Shown: piece after piece, positions 30,341 through 40,396 of the stretch
Layout of the letters: the number at the start of each line of letters is the position of its first letter
How positions within the stretch are numbered: position 1 is the first letter of the stretch
Assembly (NCBI RefSeq): GCF_008368715.1
Contig: NZ_SMRS01000008.1
Location: forward strand, 1-64,000
Direction: 5' to 3'
From: Nitrincola tapanii
Lineage (GTDB): Bacteria > Pseudomonadota > Gammaproteobacteria > Pseudomonadales > Balneatricaceae
DNA length: 64,000 nt
Made by a program: the position numbers and the translations under genes
The notes under the pieces: model-generated
Told to the model about the DNA's origin: nothing
The model's input: the letters and a program-made list of their open reading frames with translations, nothing else
Database searches by the model: none

Positions 30341-31681
30341 TTAAAGCCCAAGTTTCTTTTCCAGATAGTGGATATTGACACCACCGCGCGCAAAGTTAGC
30401 ATCACGTACGATTTCTTGATGCAAAGGTATGTTGGTGCGAATACCATCAATCATGGTCTCATCCAAAGCATTCTGCATACGCATCAGAGCGGTTGCCCGA
30501 TCTTCACCATAGGTGATCAATTTGGCAATCAGAGAGTCGTAATGAGGAGGAACGGTATAACCATCATACAGATGTGAGTCGACACGTACCCCATTTCCGC
30601 CCGGAGCGTGGAAATGTGTTACCTTGCCTGGACAGGGCAAGAAAGACTTAGGGTCTTCTGCATTCAGGCGGCATTCAAACGCATGACCACGCAGCACTAT
30701 GTCTTCTTGGGTATAAGACAAGGGTAGGCCGGAAGCGATGCGCAGCTGCTCTTTAACAATATCCACACCGGTGACCATTTCGGTGACAGGATGTTCCACC
30801 TGCACACGGGTGTTCATCTCGATAAAATAGAAACGGCCATCTTCGTAAAGAAACTCGAAGGTGCCGGCACCGCGATAACCGATGTGTAGGCAAGCATCTA
30901 CGCATGATTTTAAAACTTCAGCGCGAGCTTCAGGATCGATCATGGGCGCCGGAGCTTCTTCGACGACCTTTTGGTGGCGGCGCTGCATAGAGCAGTCACG
31001 ATCATAGAGATGAATGGCGTGGCCCTGACCATCCGCCAGTACCTGTACCTCAACATGGCGTGGGTTTTCGAGGAACTTCTCCATATAGAGCGTATCATCC
31101 CCAAAAGCAGCGGCTGCTTCTGAACGCGTGACATGGATGGCGTTCAGCAAATGTGCTTCGGCATGTACAACACGCATGCCACGTCCACCGCCCCCTGCCG
31201 CTGCTTTGACGATCACCGGATAGCCGATACGACGTCCAATGGCAAAGAGTTCATCATTGTTGTCTGGCAATGGGCCGTCAGATCCAGGAACGGTTGGAAC
31301 CCCGGCTTTTTTCATCGCAGCGATGGCTGAAACCTTATCACCCATTAAGCGAATGACATCAGCGGTCGGGCCGATAAAGGTAAAGCCTGAACGTTCAACC
31401 TGCTCAGCGAACCCGGCATTTTCTGCAAGGAAACCATAGCCCGGATGAATGCCGACCGAGTCAGTGACTTCGGCCGCACTGATTAAAGCCGGAATGTTCA
31501 GGTAACTTTTCGATGAGGGGGCTGGGCCTATGCAGACGGCTTCATCGGCTAGGCGAACGTGCATCAAATCACGATCCGGCTGCGAATGAACGGCGACAGT
31601 GCGTATGCCCAGTTCCTTGCAGGCGCGTAAAATACGCAGAGCGATTTCACCGCGGTTGGCAATTAGAACTTTTTCCAGCAT
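30341..31681 (-). CDS. accC: Acetyl-CoA carboxylase, biotin carboxylase subunit
   Basis: 446 residues. An ATP-grasp enzyme that carboxylates biotin on AccB in the first step of fatty acid synthesis. Seen are [18 protein letters not shown], the glycine-rich [14 protein letters not shown], the ATP-binding [15 protein letters not shown] and the [14 protein letters not shown] block. It follows accB by 32 bases. Confidence 0.98.
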   Translation of the reverse strand: MLEKVLIANRGEIALRILRACKELGIRTVAVHSQPDRDLMHVRLADEAVCIGPAPSSKSYLNIPALISAAEVTDSVGIHPGYGFLAENAGFAEQVERSGFTFIGPTADVIRLMGDKVSAIAAMKKAGVPTVPGSDGPLPDNNDELFAIGRRIGYPVIVKAAAGGGGRGMRVVHAEAHLLNAIHVTRSEAAAAFGDDTLYMEKFLENPRHVEVQVLADGQGHAIHLYDRDCSMQRRHQKVVEEAPAPMIDPEARAEVLKSCVDACLHIGYRGAGTFEFLYEDGRFYFIEMNTRVQVEHPVTEMVTGVDIVKEQLRIASGLPLSYTQEDIVLRGHAFECRLNAEDPKSFLPCPGKVTHFHAPGGNGVRVDSHLYDGYTVPPHYDSLIAKLITYGEDRATALMRMQNALDETMIDGIRTNIPLHQEIVRDANFARGGVNIHYLEKKLGL

Positions 31682-31713
31682 CGGTGCAAAATCCTTAGTA
31701 GGTTGGCGAGCAA

Positions 31714-32166
31714 TTAGACGATAGTGACCAAAGGCTGGTCGTATTCAACAGGCTGGCCGTCTTCAACCAGAATAGCCTCAATGACACCGGCCTTGTCGGC
31801 TTCGATCTGGTTCATCATTTTCATCGCTTCGACGATACAGATAACATCACCTACTTTCACGCTTTTGCCTACAGCAATAAATGGTGCTGAACTGGGTGAC
31901 GGAGCGCTGTAGAAAGTGCCGACCATGGGTGAGCGTACTTGATGGCCACGCATCACTTCTGCTGGCGCTTCTGTGCTGGTTGCCGCAACGGGAGCTGGAG
32001 CGCTAGGCGCCGGTGCACTCATCACGGTGGGCTGAGCATAAACGGGGGCGGCTACACTGGAGCCACGGCTGATGCGAACGGACTCTTCACCTTCTTTAAT
32101 CTCAATCTCGTTAATGTTGGATTCTTCCAGCAGTTCGATCAGTTTTTTAACTTTACGAATATCCAT
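31714..32166 (-). CDS. accB: Biotin carboxyl carrier protein of acetyl-CoA carboxylase
   Basis: 150 residues. The N-terminal domain is followed by an Ala/Pro-rich linker (about residues 39-70) and the biotinyl domain with the modified lysine K116 in [12 protein letters not shown]. It carries carboxybiotin between AccC and the carboxyltransferase. BirA, which would biotinylate it, is not in the window, but the bio genes are. Confidence 0.97.
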   Translation of the reverse strand: MDIRKVKKLIELLEESNINEIEIKEGEESVRISRGSSVAAPVYAQPTVMSAPAPSAPAPVAATSTEAPAEVMRGHQVRSPMVGTFYSAPSPSSAPFIAVGKSVKVGDVICIVEAMKMMNQIEADKAGVIEAILVEDGQPVEYDQPLVTIV

Positions 32167-32208
32167 TCTAGTGTCGTCTCAATTTAAAAATTAACAGGGC
32201 TCTAAAGA

Positions 32209-32655
32209 TCAAGCTTGATTGACCAGTTGGCGCGCGGCTGCCTGGAGAGCTAACTCATAACCCTGGGTACCCAGACCGCAAATGACACCGCGCGCAATAT
32301 CCGACAGATAGGAGTGATGACGGAAAGGCTCGCGAGCATGAACATTAGAGAGATGTATTTCAATAAAGGGGATGGCTACACCTGCCAGAGCATCGCGTAA
32401 AGCAACGCTGGTATGGGTGAACGCCGCCGGATTTATGAGAATGAAGGCGGTTTGATCCAAGCGTGCCTGATGAATACGTTCGATTAACAGGTGCTCGGCA
32501 TTACTTTGCAGACACTCAAGCATGATCCCTAGGGAGGCTGCTTGGGCCGTCAACAGCTGTTCAATGTCCGCCAGGGTCGTGTGGCCATAGATTTCCGGCT
32601 CACGTGTTCCCAGTAAGTTAAGATTTGGGCCATTTAGCAGCAGAACTTTTACCAT
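32209..32655 (-). CDS. aroQ: 3-dehydroquinate dehydratase, type II
   Basis: 148 residues, the usual length of the type II enzyme of the shikimate pathway. The start [21 protein letters not shown], the [17 protein letters not shown] block and the [19 protein letters not shown] loop are typical. It heads the aroQ-accB-accC operon, an order common in gammaproteobacteria. Confidence 0.97.
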   Translation of the reverse strand: MVKVLLLNGPNLNLLGTREPEIYGHTTLADIEQLLTAQAASLGIMLECLQSNAEHLLIERIHQARLDQTAFILINPAAFTHTSVALRDALAGVAIPFIEIHLSNVHAREPFRHHSYLSDIARGVICGLGTQGYELALQAAARQLVNQA

Positions 32656-32725
32656 TTTCAGACATATCTTATTGACGATTCCGGATGTGTGAAGTTTGCC
32701 TGAAATCCGATCGGGTGTCTATTTG

Positions 32726-32744
32726 CAGATAAAAATTTTGTCTG
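32726..32744. repeat. Near-palindrome in the aroQ/parA gap
   Basis: CAGATAAAA and TTTTGTCTG flank a central A, giving nearly perfect two-fold symmetry. It lies in the 249-base divergent region between aroQ and the ParA gene and could be an operator. The rest of that gap shows no clear promoter or RNA. Confidence 0.35.
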
Positions 32745-32904
32745 TTAGCCGCAATTTTGCCGAAGTTAAGCTCATTTCTTCCAGCTATTTGCCTTAAGTC
32801 TAGGGAGCGTTCAGCGGGGTGTGATTGACCCTTATCTGGATTTTCGCCATAGTGCATGCTTTGTCGCGTGCGCGATTTTCAAGCGGTTGGCTGAGGGTAA
32901 GGAA

Positions 32905-33675
32905 ATGATTCGAGTGGTGTTTAATCAAAAAGGAGGCGTGGGTAAATCGAGTATCGCTGTGAATCTGGCGGCGCTGAGTGCTCATCGTGGTAGCAAGACC
33001 TTGATTATAGATCTCGATCCTCAGTGTAACTCGACCCACTATCTACTTGGGGATGCCGCCAACACCCCGACGACAGATGTGCGTGATTTTTTTGAACAAA
33101 CCCTGACATTGCAGTTAAAACCGCAACCCCCCACGGTTTTTGTGCATGCAACGCCTTTTGCGGACTTGCATCTTGTGCCTTCTCACCCCGACTTAGGCGA
33201 TCTGCAGTCGAAGTTAGAAAGTAAGCATAAGATCTATAAGCTGCGTGATGCCTTGCATATCCTACGTGAGGAGTATGATGCGATTTATATCGATACTCCG
33301 CCGGCCTACAACTTTTTTACCCTTTCTGCTTTAGTCGCGGCAGAGCGTTGTTTGATTCCGTTTGATTGTGACGATTTTGCGCGCCAGGCCCTGTATAGCT
33401 TGTTGAACAACGTACAGGAAGCGCGTGAAGATCATAACCCGCATCTGGAAGTGGAGGGGATTGTGGTGAATCAGTTTCAGCCGCGTGCGTCCTTGCCACA
33501 AAAAATGGTTGCTGAATTGGAAGCAGAAGGTTTGCCGGTTTTAGCTTCGCGTATCTCTTCATCGGTCAAAATGAAAGAGTCGCATTCCCTGGCAACCCCA
33601 CTGATCCATATGGCACCTTCACATAAACTGACACAGGAATTTGTGCAGTTATTTGAAGAGTTGCACCCGGCTTAA
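32905..33675 (+). CDS. ParA-family ATPase without a ParB partner
   Basis: 256 residues from ATG 32905 (GGGTAAGG upstream), chosen over an upstream in-frame start because the protein then begins at the conserved strand. The deviant Walker A KGGVGKSS has both lysines (K9, K14). Walker A' (LIIDLDPQCNST) and Walker B (YDAIYIDTPPA) follow. ParA-type ATPases position DNA or protein cargo on the nucleoid. No parB gene or parS-like repeat is nearby, so the cargo is unknown. Confidence 0.88.
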   Translation: MIRVVFNQKGGVGKSSIAVNLAALSAHRGSKTLIIDLDPQCNSTHYLLGDAANTPTTDVRDFFEQTLTLQLKPQPPTVFVHATPFADLHLVPSHPDLGDLQSKLESKHKIYKLRDALHILREEYDAIYIDTPPAYNFFTLSALVAAERCLIPFDCDDFARQALYSLLNNVQEAREDHNPHLEVEGIVVNQFQPRASLPQKMVAELEAEGLPVLASRISSSVKMKESHSLATPLIHMAPSHKLTQEFVQLFEELHPA

Positions 33676-33689
33676 ACTCTTTAGATAGA

Positions 33690-33724
33690 CTCTAAAAGTG
33701 AGTTGCGGCAGACACGCAGCTCAC
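33690..33724 (-). terminator. Terminator-like hairpin after hpt
   Basis: On the minus strand GTGAGCTGCG and CGCAACTCAC (33724-33715 and 33707-33698) form a 10-bp stem with one wobble and a 7-base loop, followed by TTTTAGAG. It lies 12 bases after the hpt stop, in the convergent gap with the ParA gene. Confidence 0.55.
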
Positions 33725-33736
33725 CTGTGTTGCGAG

Positions 33737-34303
33737 TTACATCCCTTTCACCGCGTAAATGCCAGGAGCATTGCGCCAATAACCTTTGTAATCCATGCCA
33801 TAGCCAAAGATGTAGCGGTCCTCAATTTCAAGGCCGACAAACTCGGCTTGCAGATCTGGGCGCGCTTTGCGTTCATGCAATTTGTTGATCAGCACGGCGC
33901 TATAGACACGACTTGCCCCCTGAGCCCGGCAGAAATCTAGGATTTCAGCTAGGGTGTGCCCCTCATCGAGAATGTCATCGATAATCAGAACGGGACGGCC
34001 GGTAAAATCGATCATCGGCGGAACCTTCCATTCCAGTTCATGCCCAGACGTTGTATTACGATAGCGGGTGGCATGTAAATAGCTCACTTGCAGAGGGAAG
34101 TTCAGTCGGGTCAGAAGCTGGCCGGTAATGACCAGGCCACCGTTCATCACACAGAAAAGAACAGGGTCTTGTTCGCCTAAGGCTTCAGTAATCTCTGCAG
34201 CCATGCGATTGATCGCTTGCTCAACCTCTAGCTGGCTGTATAAAAGATCGGATTCGATATAAACCTGGCGAATCTCTTCCGCCAGTAGGGCATCAGTTTG
34301 CAT
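33737..34303 (-). CDS. hpt: Hypoxanthine-guanine phosphoribosyltransferase
   Basis: 188 residues; salvages hypoxanthine/guanine to IMP/GMP with PRPP. The PRPP loop is VLIIDDILDEGHTLAEIL, with the earlier CVMNGGLVITGQLL block and the hood region ILDFCRA...VYSAVLINK. It is monocistronic, convergent with the ParA gene and divergent from upp. Confidence 0.93.
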   Translation of the reverse strand: MQTDALLAEEIRQVYIESDLLYSQLEVEQAINRMAAEITEALGEQDPVLFCVMNGGLVITGQLLTRLNFPLQVSYLHATRYRNTTSGHELEWKVPPMIDFTGRPVLIIDDILDEGHTLAEILDFCRAQGASRVYSAVLINKLHERKARPDLQAEFVGLEIEDRYIFGYGMDYKGYWRNAPGIYAVKGM

Positions 34304-34394
34304 AGTTTGATTCTCTTACAACGGTCACAGCCGAACCTGGCTGCTAAAAGACGCCACCTTACTGAGCTTTAGTGCAGACAGCAAGATTGAAAAC

Positions 34395-34421
34395 TTGACC
34401 CTTAGGTAAAATTATTGAAAT
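34395..34421 (+). promoter_or_regulatory. Candidate promoter of upp-uraA
   Basis: TTGACC (5/6) at 34395-34400 and TGAAAT (4/6) at 34416-34421 are 15 bases apart. They lie inside or beside the inverted repeat 34402-34439. The spacing is short, so this is tentative. Confidence 0.4.
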
Positions 34422-34439
34422 GCGGATCGCTTTACCTAA
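34402..34439. repeat. Perfect inverted repeat at the upp promoter
   Basis: TTAGGTAAA (34402-34410) and TTTACCTAA (34431-34439) are exact reverse complements 20 bases apart, about 55 bases before the upp start. The first arm falls in the promoter spacer and the second past the expected start of transcription. This suits a dimeric or looped repressor site better than an RNA hairpin. The regulator is unknown. Confidence 0.6.
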
Positions 34440-34493
34440 AAATGAAAAGCTCTGACTTAATCCATTCCGGCCAAATCGTAAAAAGGGGACCGT

Positions 34494-35120
34494 ATGAGTG
34501 TCTATGAGATACGCCATCCGTTAGTGCAACACAAGCTGGGGCTGATGCGCTCCGTGGATAAGAGCACTCGGAGTTTTCGGCAGTTGGCCGCAGAGGTTGG
34601 GTGTTTGCTTACCTATGAAGCGACTCAGGATTTTGAATTGGAGCCTTGTGAAATTGAAGGCTGGAATGGTCCGGTGACAGTCGAGCGGATTAAAGGCAAG
34701 AAAATAACCGTTGTGCCAATTTTGCGGGCGGGTTTAGGAATGTTGGATGGGGTCTTGGATCTTGTGCCGAGTGCCAAAATTTCGGTAGTGGGCGTGTATC
34801 GAGATGAGGAGACTCTGGAGCCGGTGGCTTACTTTGAAAAATTGGCCAGTGATATTGAGGCGCGCATGGCCTTGATTGTAGATCCGATGTTGGCAACCGG
34901 AGGATCGATGATAGCGACGATCGATATGCTGAAAAAAGCCGGTTGTAGCAGTATTCGGGCCTTAGTCTTGGTGGCTGCGCCGGAGGGGATTGAGCGTGTG
35001 CAAGCTGCGCATCCCGATGTGGATATCTTTACGGCTGCGATCGATTCGCATTTGAATGAGAAAGGCTACATCATTCCTGGCTTAGGGGATGCAGGTGATA
35101 AAATTTTTGGCACTAAATGA
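34494..35120 (+). CDS. upp: Uracil phosphoribosyltransferase
   Basis: 208 residues, identical in length to E. coli Upp. It makes UMP from uracil and PRPP. The start [16 protein letters not shown], the [14 protein letters not shown] block and the PRPP-binding [18 protein letters not shown] are present, with the C-terminal [14 protein letters not shown]. The uracil permease gene follows after 10 bases. Confidence 0.97.
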   Translation: MSVYEIRHPLVQHKLGLMRSVDKSTRSFRQLAAEVGCLLTYEATQDFELEPCEIEGWNGPVTVERIKGKKITVVPILRAGLGMLDGVLDLVPSAKISVVGVYRDEETLEPVAYFEKLASDIEARMALIVDPMLATGGSMIATIDMLKKAGCSSIRALVLVAAPEGIERVQAAHPDVDIFTAAIDSHLNEKGYIIPGLGDAGDKIFGTK

Positions 35121-35130
35121 GGAAATAAAG

Positions 35131-36435
35131 ATGAAATGGATAGCTCCCCTTGAGCAGCCCTGGCACTGGCGAACGGTACTTTCGGGTTCACAAATGTTGT
35201 TTGTCGCTTTTGGTGCCTTGGTCTTAATGCCTTTGTTGACCGGCCTTGATCCGAGCGTGGCGTTGTTTACAGCCGGGCTGGGAACCTTGATGTTCCATTT
35301 GATTACCGGCGTCAGTGTGCCGATTTTTTTGGCCTCCTCCTTTGTATTCATCGCGCCGATTTTGTTTTCGGTGCAAACCTGGGGTGTGCCTGCCACCATG
35401 GGGGCGTTATTTGTCGCCGGTCTGGTGTATATGGGCTTGGCGTTATTGGTGAAGTGGCGGGGTGTGGGATTTTTGCATCGGATTCTACCGCCGGTTGTGA
35501 CCGGTCCTGTGATTATGGTGATCGGATTAGGCTTGGCCCCAATTGCGGTGAACATGGCAATGGGTAAGGCTGGAGATGGCTCCTTTGAGTTGTTTGCCTA
35601 TCAGGATGCTTTACTCGTTTCCATGGTGTCTTTGATTACCACCCTGGTTGTGGCGGTTTTTGCGAAAGGTATCTTTCGACTCTTGCCCATCCTTTCGGGA
35701 GTGTTGCTGGGTTACTTGGTGGCTTGGTGGATGGGAATGGTGAGCTTTGAGCCAGTTGAGCAAAGCCCTTGGTTAGCGGTTCCTGCGTTTGTGATGCCTG
35801 AGTTTCACTGGCAAGCGATTTTATTCATGATCCCTGTCGCCATTGCTCCGGCCATTGAACATGTAGGGGATATGTTGGCGATCAGTAATGTGACGGGTAA
35901 GGATTATGTGAAAAAGCCCGGTTTGCACCGTACGCTGTTTGGGGATGGAGTTGCCACTTCTGCGGCGGCGATGTTTGGCGGACCGCCCAATACGACCTAT
36001 TCTGAAGTTACCGGTGCAGTCATGTTAACACGCTCTTTTAATCCGATGGTGATGATCTGGGCAGCTGTCTTTGCCATTTTACTGGCGTTTATTTCCAAGT
36101 TTGGTGTGCTGCTGCAAACCATCCCGACTCCGGTGATGGGAGGGATTTTGATCTTGTTGTTTGGCTCCATTGCGGCGGTGGGGATGAATACGCTGATTAA
36201 GGCGCGTGTGGATATGGCGCAGCAGCGTAATCTGGTCATCGTAGCCACAGTGCTGGTTTTTGGGATAGGGGGTATGGCGCTCGGTGATGGTGACTTGAGT
36301 CTTCAGGGTGTGAGCCTGTGTGGGGTCGTCGCGATTCTGTTGAACCTGATATTACCTCACGCTGAGCCGGATGCAGAGGATTTGCATATCGAACAAGAAG
36401 TGGTTGAGGATCTGATAGAACACGCGCAAAAGTGA
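35131..36435 (+). CDS. uraA: Uracil permease (NCS2 family)
   Basis: 434 residues from ATG 35131 (GAGGA upstream). About 12-14 membrane helices are visible. NCS2 signature blocks include FVFIAPILFSVQTWG, AIAPAIEHVGDMLAIS and FGGPPNTTYSEVTGAV, the last two carrying substrate-binding acids as in UraA. With upp it imports and traps uracil. Xanthine transporters are in the same superfamily, but the upp partner supports uracil. Confidence 0.93.
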   Translation: MKWIAPLEQPWHWRTVLSGSQMLFVAFGALVLMPLLTGLDPSVALFTAGLGTLMFHLITGVSVPIFLASSFVFIAPILFSVQTWGVPATMGALFVAGLVYMGLALLVKWRGVGFLHRILPPVVTGPVIMVIGLGLAPIAVNMAMGKAGDGSFELFAYQDALLVSMVSLITTLVVAVFAKGIFRLLPILSGVLLGYLVAWWMGMVSFEPVEQSPWLAVPAFVMPEFHWQAILFMIPVAIAPAIEHVGDMLAISNVTGKDYVKKPGLHRTLFGDGVATSAAAMFGGPPNTTYSEVTGAVMLTRSFNPMVMIWAAVFAILLAFISKFGVLLQTIPTPVMGGILILLFGSIAAVGMNTLIKARVDMAQQRNLVIVATVLVFGIGGMALGDGDLSLQGVSLCGVVAILLNLILPHAEPDAEDLHIEQEVVEDLIEHAQK

Positions 36436-36455
36436 TGTCACAGTGTATGCAAAGT

Positions 36456-36481
36456 AAAACGCCCGCGATTGCGGGCGTTTT
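36456..36481. terminator. Bidirectional terminator between uraA and ppa
   Basis: AAAACGCCCGC-GATT-GCGGGCGTTTT is a perfect palindromic stem with A and T tracts on both sides, placed between two convergent genes, so it can work on both strands. Confidence 0.92.
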
Positions 36482-36515
36482 CATAATCAACAGAGTGTTG
36501 ATCTAAGGTGTACGC

Positions 36516-37052
36516 TTACTTGCTTGCGGCTTCGTAAGCAGCAACGCCGTCCATGATGGCTTGGCGAGCGGCGGCAGCATCGGCCCAACCTTCTACCTTA
36601 ACCCACTTGCCGACTTCCAGCTTTTTGTAGTTCTCGAAGAAGTGTGCGATACGGTCTTTGGTGAGCTGTGGCAGATCATCAATATCGTTGATGTCATTGT
36701 AAGCCTGGCTCAGTTTCTGGTGAGGCACGGCAACCAGTTTAGCATCCTGACCTGCTTCGTCTGTCATGTTCAGAACGCCCACTGGACGGCAACGAATCAC
36801 AGAACCTACGGCAACTGGATAAGGAGTGATGACTAAAACGTCGACCGCATCACCGTCATCAGCAAGGGTATTGTTGATGTAACCGTAGTTGGCAGGATAA
36901 AACATAGGCGCTGCCATAAAGCGGTCAACAAACACAGCATCTGAGTCTTTATCGATTTCGTATTTAACCGGCGAGCTTTCAGCCGGGATTTCGATTACGA
37001 CGTAGATATCATTCGGCAGGTCTTTCCCAGAAGGTACGTTTGCAAAGCTCAT
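36516..37052 (-). CDS. ppa: Inorganic pyrophosphatase, family I
   Basis: 178 residues from ATG at 37052, preceded by AGGAACT; E. coli Ppa has 176. It hydrolyses pyrophosphate to drive biosynthesis. The acidic active-site blocks are [39 protein letters not shown] and the [13 protein letters not shown] segment. It stands alone between the uraA terminator and fbp. Confidence 0.96.
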   Translation of the reverse strand: MSFANVPSGKDLPNDIYVVIEIPAESSPVKYEIDKDSDAVFVDRFMAAPMFYPANYGYINNTLADDGDAVDVLVITPYPVAVGSVIRCRPVGVLNMTDEAGQDAKLVAVPHQKLSQAYNDINDIDDLPQLTKDRIAHFFENYKKLEVGKWVKVEGWADAAAARQAIMDGVAAYEAASK

Positions 37053-37148
37053 GAAGTGAGTTCCTGTATGATGAATAAAAACGGTTGACAATACGCTTTC
37101 CGCTTAAAGTATAAAGATTTACCCTAAGCGGGTGTATACGACTAATGA

Positions 37149-38141
37149 TCAGTTCGCGTTTTCTGTACGATGCTTTTGATGATATGCCAATAAAACCTTG
37201 ACCTCTTCACGAGAGCCTAGGGCAACCGAAACACGTTGATGAATCTGTTCCGGCTGGACTTCCATAATGCGCTCGTAACAGGTAGTTGATAAACCGCCGG
37301 CCTGCTCAATCAGCATGCTCATGGGGTTACCCTCATACATCAAACGCAGCTTGCCGGGTTTGTTGGGTTCGCGTGAATCCCATGGGTAGGTAAACAGTCC
37401 GCCGCGCGTCAGGATACGATGTACTTCGGCGACCATAGATGCCACCCAGCGCATGTTATAGTTTTTGCTGCGTGGCCCTTCGCTACCGGCGAGCAGATCG
37501 CTCACGTAGGTCTGCATGCCAACTTCCCAGAAGCGCTGATTCGACATGTTGATGGCAAATTCACGTGTTTCCGCAGGAACAGTGACATCTTCATGCGTGA
37601 GGAGGAAATCACCGGTATGTGCCAGCGTAAACATATTCACGCCATCACCCGTAGTCAGAGCCAAGACGGCCGAAGGGCCATAGAGAACATATCCAGCCGC
37701 CAGTTGCTGGGTGCCAGGTTGCAGGAAAAGCTCAACGCTGTCACTTGGCTCGGCACCCGGTGGAACTTCCAGAATGGAGAAGATGGTGCCAACGGAGACA
37801 TTGATATCAATATTAGAAGAACCATCCAGAGGGTCGTAGGTGACCAAAAAGCGACCTTCGGGATTGCCAAAAACGGGATCATCTTCCTCTTCGGAGGCAA
37901 CACCGCGCACCAACGGATTGTCTAGTAGGACTTTTTTCATGACCTCATTGGCAATTACATCGAGCTTTTTCTGTGTTTCACCTTGAACATTGGTATTTTC
38001 AGTCACACCTAAAACACCCGCCAGTTCACCTTCACGCAACTGCAAGGCGATCTCTTTGCAAGCCAGCATCAGCGTATCGATTAACTCAACCAGCTCGGGA
38101 TCGGTTTTCTTGTGTTTGAGGAAGTTACTCAGCAGTTGCAT
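37149..38141 (-). CDS. fbp: Fructose-1,6-bisphosphatase, class I
   Basis: 330 residues. The metal-binding blocks [12 protein letters not shown] and [24 protein letters not shown] define the class I enzyme. The substrate-binding GGLFTYPWD and the [17 protein letters not shown] block follow. It catalyses the gluconeogenic step to fructose 6-phosphate. It is divergent from mpl. Confidence 0.97.
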   Translation of the reverse strand: MQLLSNFLKHKKTDPELVELIDTLMLACKEIALQLREGELAGVLGVTENTNVQGETQKKLDVIANEVMKKVLLDNPLVRGVASEEEDDPVFGNPEGRFLVTYDPLDGSSNIDINVSVGTIFSILEVPPGAEPSDSVELFLQPGTQQLAAGYVLYGPSAVLALTTGDGVNMFTLAHTGDFLLTHEDVTVPAETREFAINMSNQRFWEVGMQTYVSDLLAGSEGPRSKNYNMRWVASMVAEVHRILTRGGLFTYPWDSREPNKPGKLRLMYEGNPMSMLIEQAGGLSTTCYERIMEVQPEQIHQRVSVALGSREEVKVLLAYHQKHRTENAN

Positions 38142-38250
38142 TGTTTACCCTTTCTCCTAGTTAGGATGGCTCATTTGGATTGCAGTATTTTACGCCAAAC
38201 GCGGCGGAAAATCATGGAATTCGAATAGATGAAGCCTTGCGTTTAGGAAA

Positions 38251-38279
38251 CTGGCAGGCGCTTCGAAAGCTGATATGAT
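38251..38279 (+). promoter_or_regulatory. Extended -10 promoter of mpl
   Basis: CTGGCA (4/6) at 38251-38256, a 17-base spacer, and TGATATGAT, i.e. an extended -10 with hexamer TATGAT (38274-38279, 5/6). Transcription would begin near 38286, which supports the GTG start at 38311 and rules out ATG codons further upstream. Confidence 0.55.
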
Positions 38280-38310
38280 TTCCAGCCTGATGATTAAGGA
38301 ATTCAACACG

Positions 38311-39675
38311 GTGCACATACATATACTCGGAATTTGTGGAACCTTCATGGGCTCGTTAGCGATTTTGGCGCAGGAGGCGGGTTATCGTGTGACGGGCTCA
38401 GATCAAAATGTTTATCCCCCCATGAGCACGCAACTGGAAGAGAAGGGTATTGTCTTAACGCAGGGGTATGATCCGGTGCAGTTGCAACCCGCACCGGATC
38501 TGGTAGTGATAGGGAATGCGATGTCACGTGGTAACCCCTGTGTTGAGTATGTGCTGGATAAGGGCTTGCCCTATACCTCAGGGCCTGCTTGGTTACATGA
38601 CTTTATTTTACCCGGACGCTGGGTACTGGCCGTGGCCGGTACGCATGGTAAAACCACCACAACGGCGATCTTGGCCTGGATACTCGAACAGGCCGGTATG
38701 TCGCCTGGATTTCTGATCGGAGGTGTGCCGGGTGGCTTTTCCGCTTCGGCACGTTTGGGTGAGACACCTTTTTTTGTGATCGAAGCGGATGAGTACGACA
38801 CGGCGTTTTTTGATAAGCGCTCAAAATTTGTACATTACGCGCCGCGCACGCTGATTCTGAATAATTTGGAATATGATCATGCGGATATCTTCCCTGACTT
38901 GGCGGCGATTCAACGACAATTCCAACATTTATTGCGTTTGGTGCCGAGTTCGGGGCTGGTGATTCGTTCCGCCCAAGACAAGGCTTTGCAAGAGGTGGTG
39001 GCAGCAGGTTGTTGGAGTCCGCAAGCTTTATCTGAAGCCGATGACGATTGGCAAACGCAAGCGCTGTGTGCAGATGGAAGCCATTTCCAGGTTTGGCATC
39101 AAGGTGTGCTTCAGGGGGAGGTGCGTTGGCATTTGACCGGCCGGCATAATATGCAAAATGCCGTGCATGCGCTGATTGCAGCACGCCATGTCGGAGTCAC
39201 TCCGGCGATAGCTCTCGATGCTTTGTCTAGCTTTCCGGGGGTGAAGCGTCGTATGGAGTTGCGCGGTGAGGTGGCGGGAGTCAGGGTGTACGATGATTTT
39301 GCGCATCATCCTACGGCGATAGCAACTACTCTTGCCGGCGTTCGCGCACGTGTGGGGCAGGGGCGAGTTGTCGCCGTGATTGAGCCACGCTCTAATACCA
39401 TGCGTATGGGGACACATCAGGCGGCGTTAATGCAATCCGTGGTGGCAGCAGATGAGGTGTTTTGGTATCAACCGGAGGGGATGGGTTGGTCATTGGCGGC
39501 CTTGTTGGATCAGAGCCCCGTTCCTGCCCGAGTGCTTGCCGATTTATCTGAGTTGGTGGCAGAGGTGATTGCATCCGCTGAACCCGGTACAGAAATAGTG
39601 GTCATGTCTAATGGCAGTTTTGGGGGGATACATGAGCAGCTGCTTAAGGCGTTGAAGGGAGCGGAAAATGTCTGA
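38311..39675 (+). CDS. mpl: UDP-MurNAc tripeptide ligase Mpl (murein recycling)
   Basis: 455 residues from GTG 38311 (AAGGA ten bases upstream), matching the usual start [16 protein letters not shown] and E. coli length (457). It joins recycled L-Ala-D-Glu-mDAP to UDP-MurNAc. The Mur-ligase P-loop is [15 protein letters not shown], followed by [16 protein letters not shown] and [13 protein letters not shown]. It overlaps ubiX by eight bases. Confidence 0.95.
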   Translation: MHIHILGICGTFMGSLAILAQEAGYRVTGSDQNVYPPMSTQLEEKGIVLTQGYDPVQLQPAPDLVVIGNAMSRGNPCVEYVLDKGLPYTSGPAWLHDFILPGRWVLAVAGTHGKTTTTAILAWILEQAGMSPGFLIGGVPGGFSASARLGETPFFVIEADEYDTAFFDKRSKFVHYAPRTLILNNLEYDHADIFPDLAAIQRQFQHLLRLVPSSGLVIRSAQDKALQEVVAAGCWSPQALSEADDDWQTQALCADGSHFQVWHQGVLQGEVRWHLTGRHNMQNAVHALIAARHVGVTPAIALDALSSFPGVKRRMELRGEVAGVRVYDDFAHHPTAIATTLAGVRARVGQGRVVAVIEPRSNTMRMGTHQAALMQSVVAADEVFWYQPEGMGWSLAALLDQSPVPARVLADLSELVAEVIASAEPGTEIVVMSNGSFGGIHEQLLKALKGAENV

Positions 39676-40291
39676 TGTTTTTCAAGGGCGGATTACTCTG
39701 GCGATCACGGGCGCATCGGGTGTGCAGTATGCTTTACGCCTTCTGGAATGTTTGGTGCGCGCGGATTATCAGGTGATGTTGATGATTTCGCGAGCGGCTC
39801 AGGTGGTGATCGCGACCGAAACAACTCTTTCTTTGCCAGGATCCAGTGAAGCACAGGAGCGCTTCCTGAGCGAAAAATATGCTGCCCGCCTTGGGCAGAT
39901 ACGTGTGTTTGCGCGTGAGCAATGGATGGCTCCTGTGGCCTCAGGCTCAAGCGCCCCTGCGGCGATGGTGGTGTGTCCTTGCAGTACCGGTTGCCTGTCG
40001 GCAATTGCCACCGGGGCGAGCAATAATTTGATTGAGCGTGCGGCGGATGTAGCGTTAAAAGAGCGTCGTCAGTTGATTTTAGTGCCTAGGGAGGCGCCCT
40101 ATTCCGAAATTCATCTGGAGCATATGCTGCGTTTGACGCGTATGGGCGCAGTTATTCTGCCCGCCAGTCCTGGATTTTATCATCAGCCGCAAAGTATCGA
40201 GGATATGGTGGATTTTATTGTGGCGCGGTTGTTGAGCCATCTTGGCATAGAGCAAACTCTTCTACCCGCCTGGGGTGAAAAGTTGCTGTGA
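39668..40291 (+). CDS. ubiX: Flavin prenyltransferase UbiX
   Basis: 207 residues; prenylates FMN to make the cofactor of the UbiD decarboxylase of ubiquinone synthesis. Seen are the flavin-binding start [44 protein letters not shown] and [16 protein letters not shown]. It starts inside the end of mpl; the mpl-ubiX pair is common in gammaproteobacteria. Confidence 0.95.
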   Translation: MSDVFQGRITLAITGASGVQYALRLLECLVRADYQVMLMISRAAQVVIATETTLSLPGSSEAQERFLSEKYAARLGQIRVFAREQWMAPVASGSSAPAAMVVCPCSTGCLSAIATGASNNLIERAADVALKERRQLILVPREAPYSEIHLEHMLRLTRMGAVILPASPGFYHQPQSIEDMVDFIVARLLSHLGIEQTLLPAWGEKLL

Positions 40292-40302
40292 GCCGTCTGG
40301 TT

Positions 40303-40326
40303 AGGTGCCTGTCGCATCCGGCACCT
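40303..40326. repeat. Small inverted repeat after ubiX
   Basis: AGGTGCC and GGCACCT are perfect 7-bp arms around a 10-base loop, 12 bases after the ubiX stop. No T-run follows, so a terminator role is uncertain. Confidence 0.45.
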
Positions 40327-40396
40327 GCTATCTCTGTGCGTGCCTGCAAGGTAAACTTTGTGTTTTGCCGCCTGTTATAGGATCAGTAGAGTCATT

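Noticed and set aside
38603-39184. 193-residue open frame antisense to mpl
   Set aside because: The sense frame carries the complete Mur ligase motifs; the antisense product has no recognisable feature.
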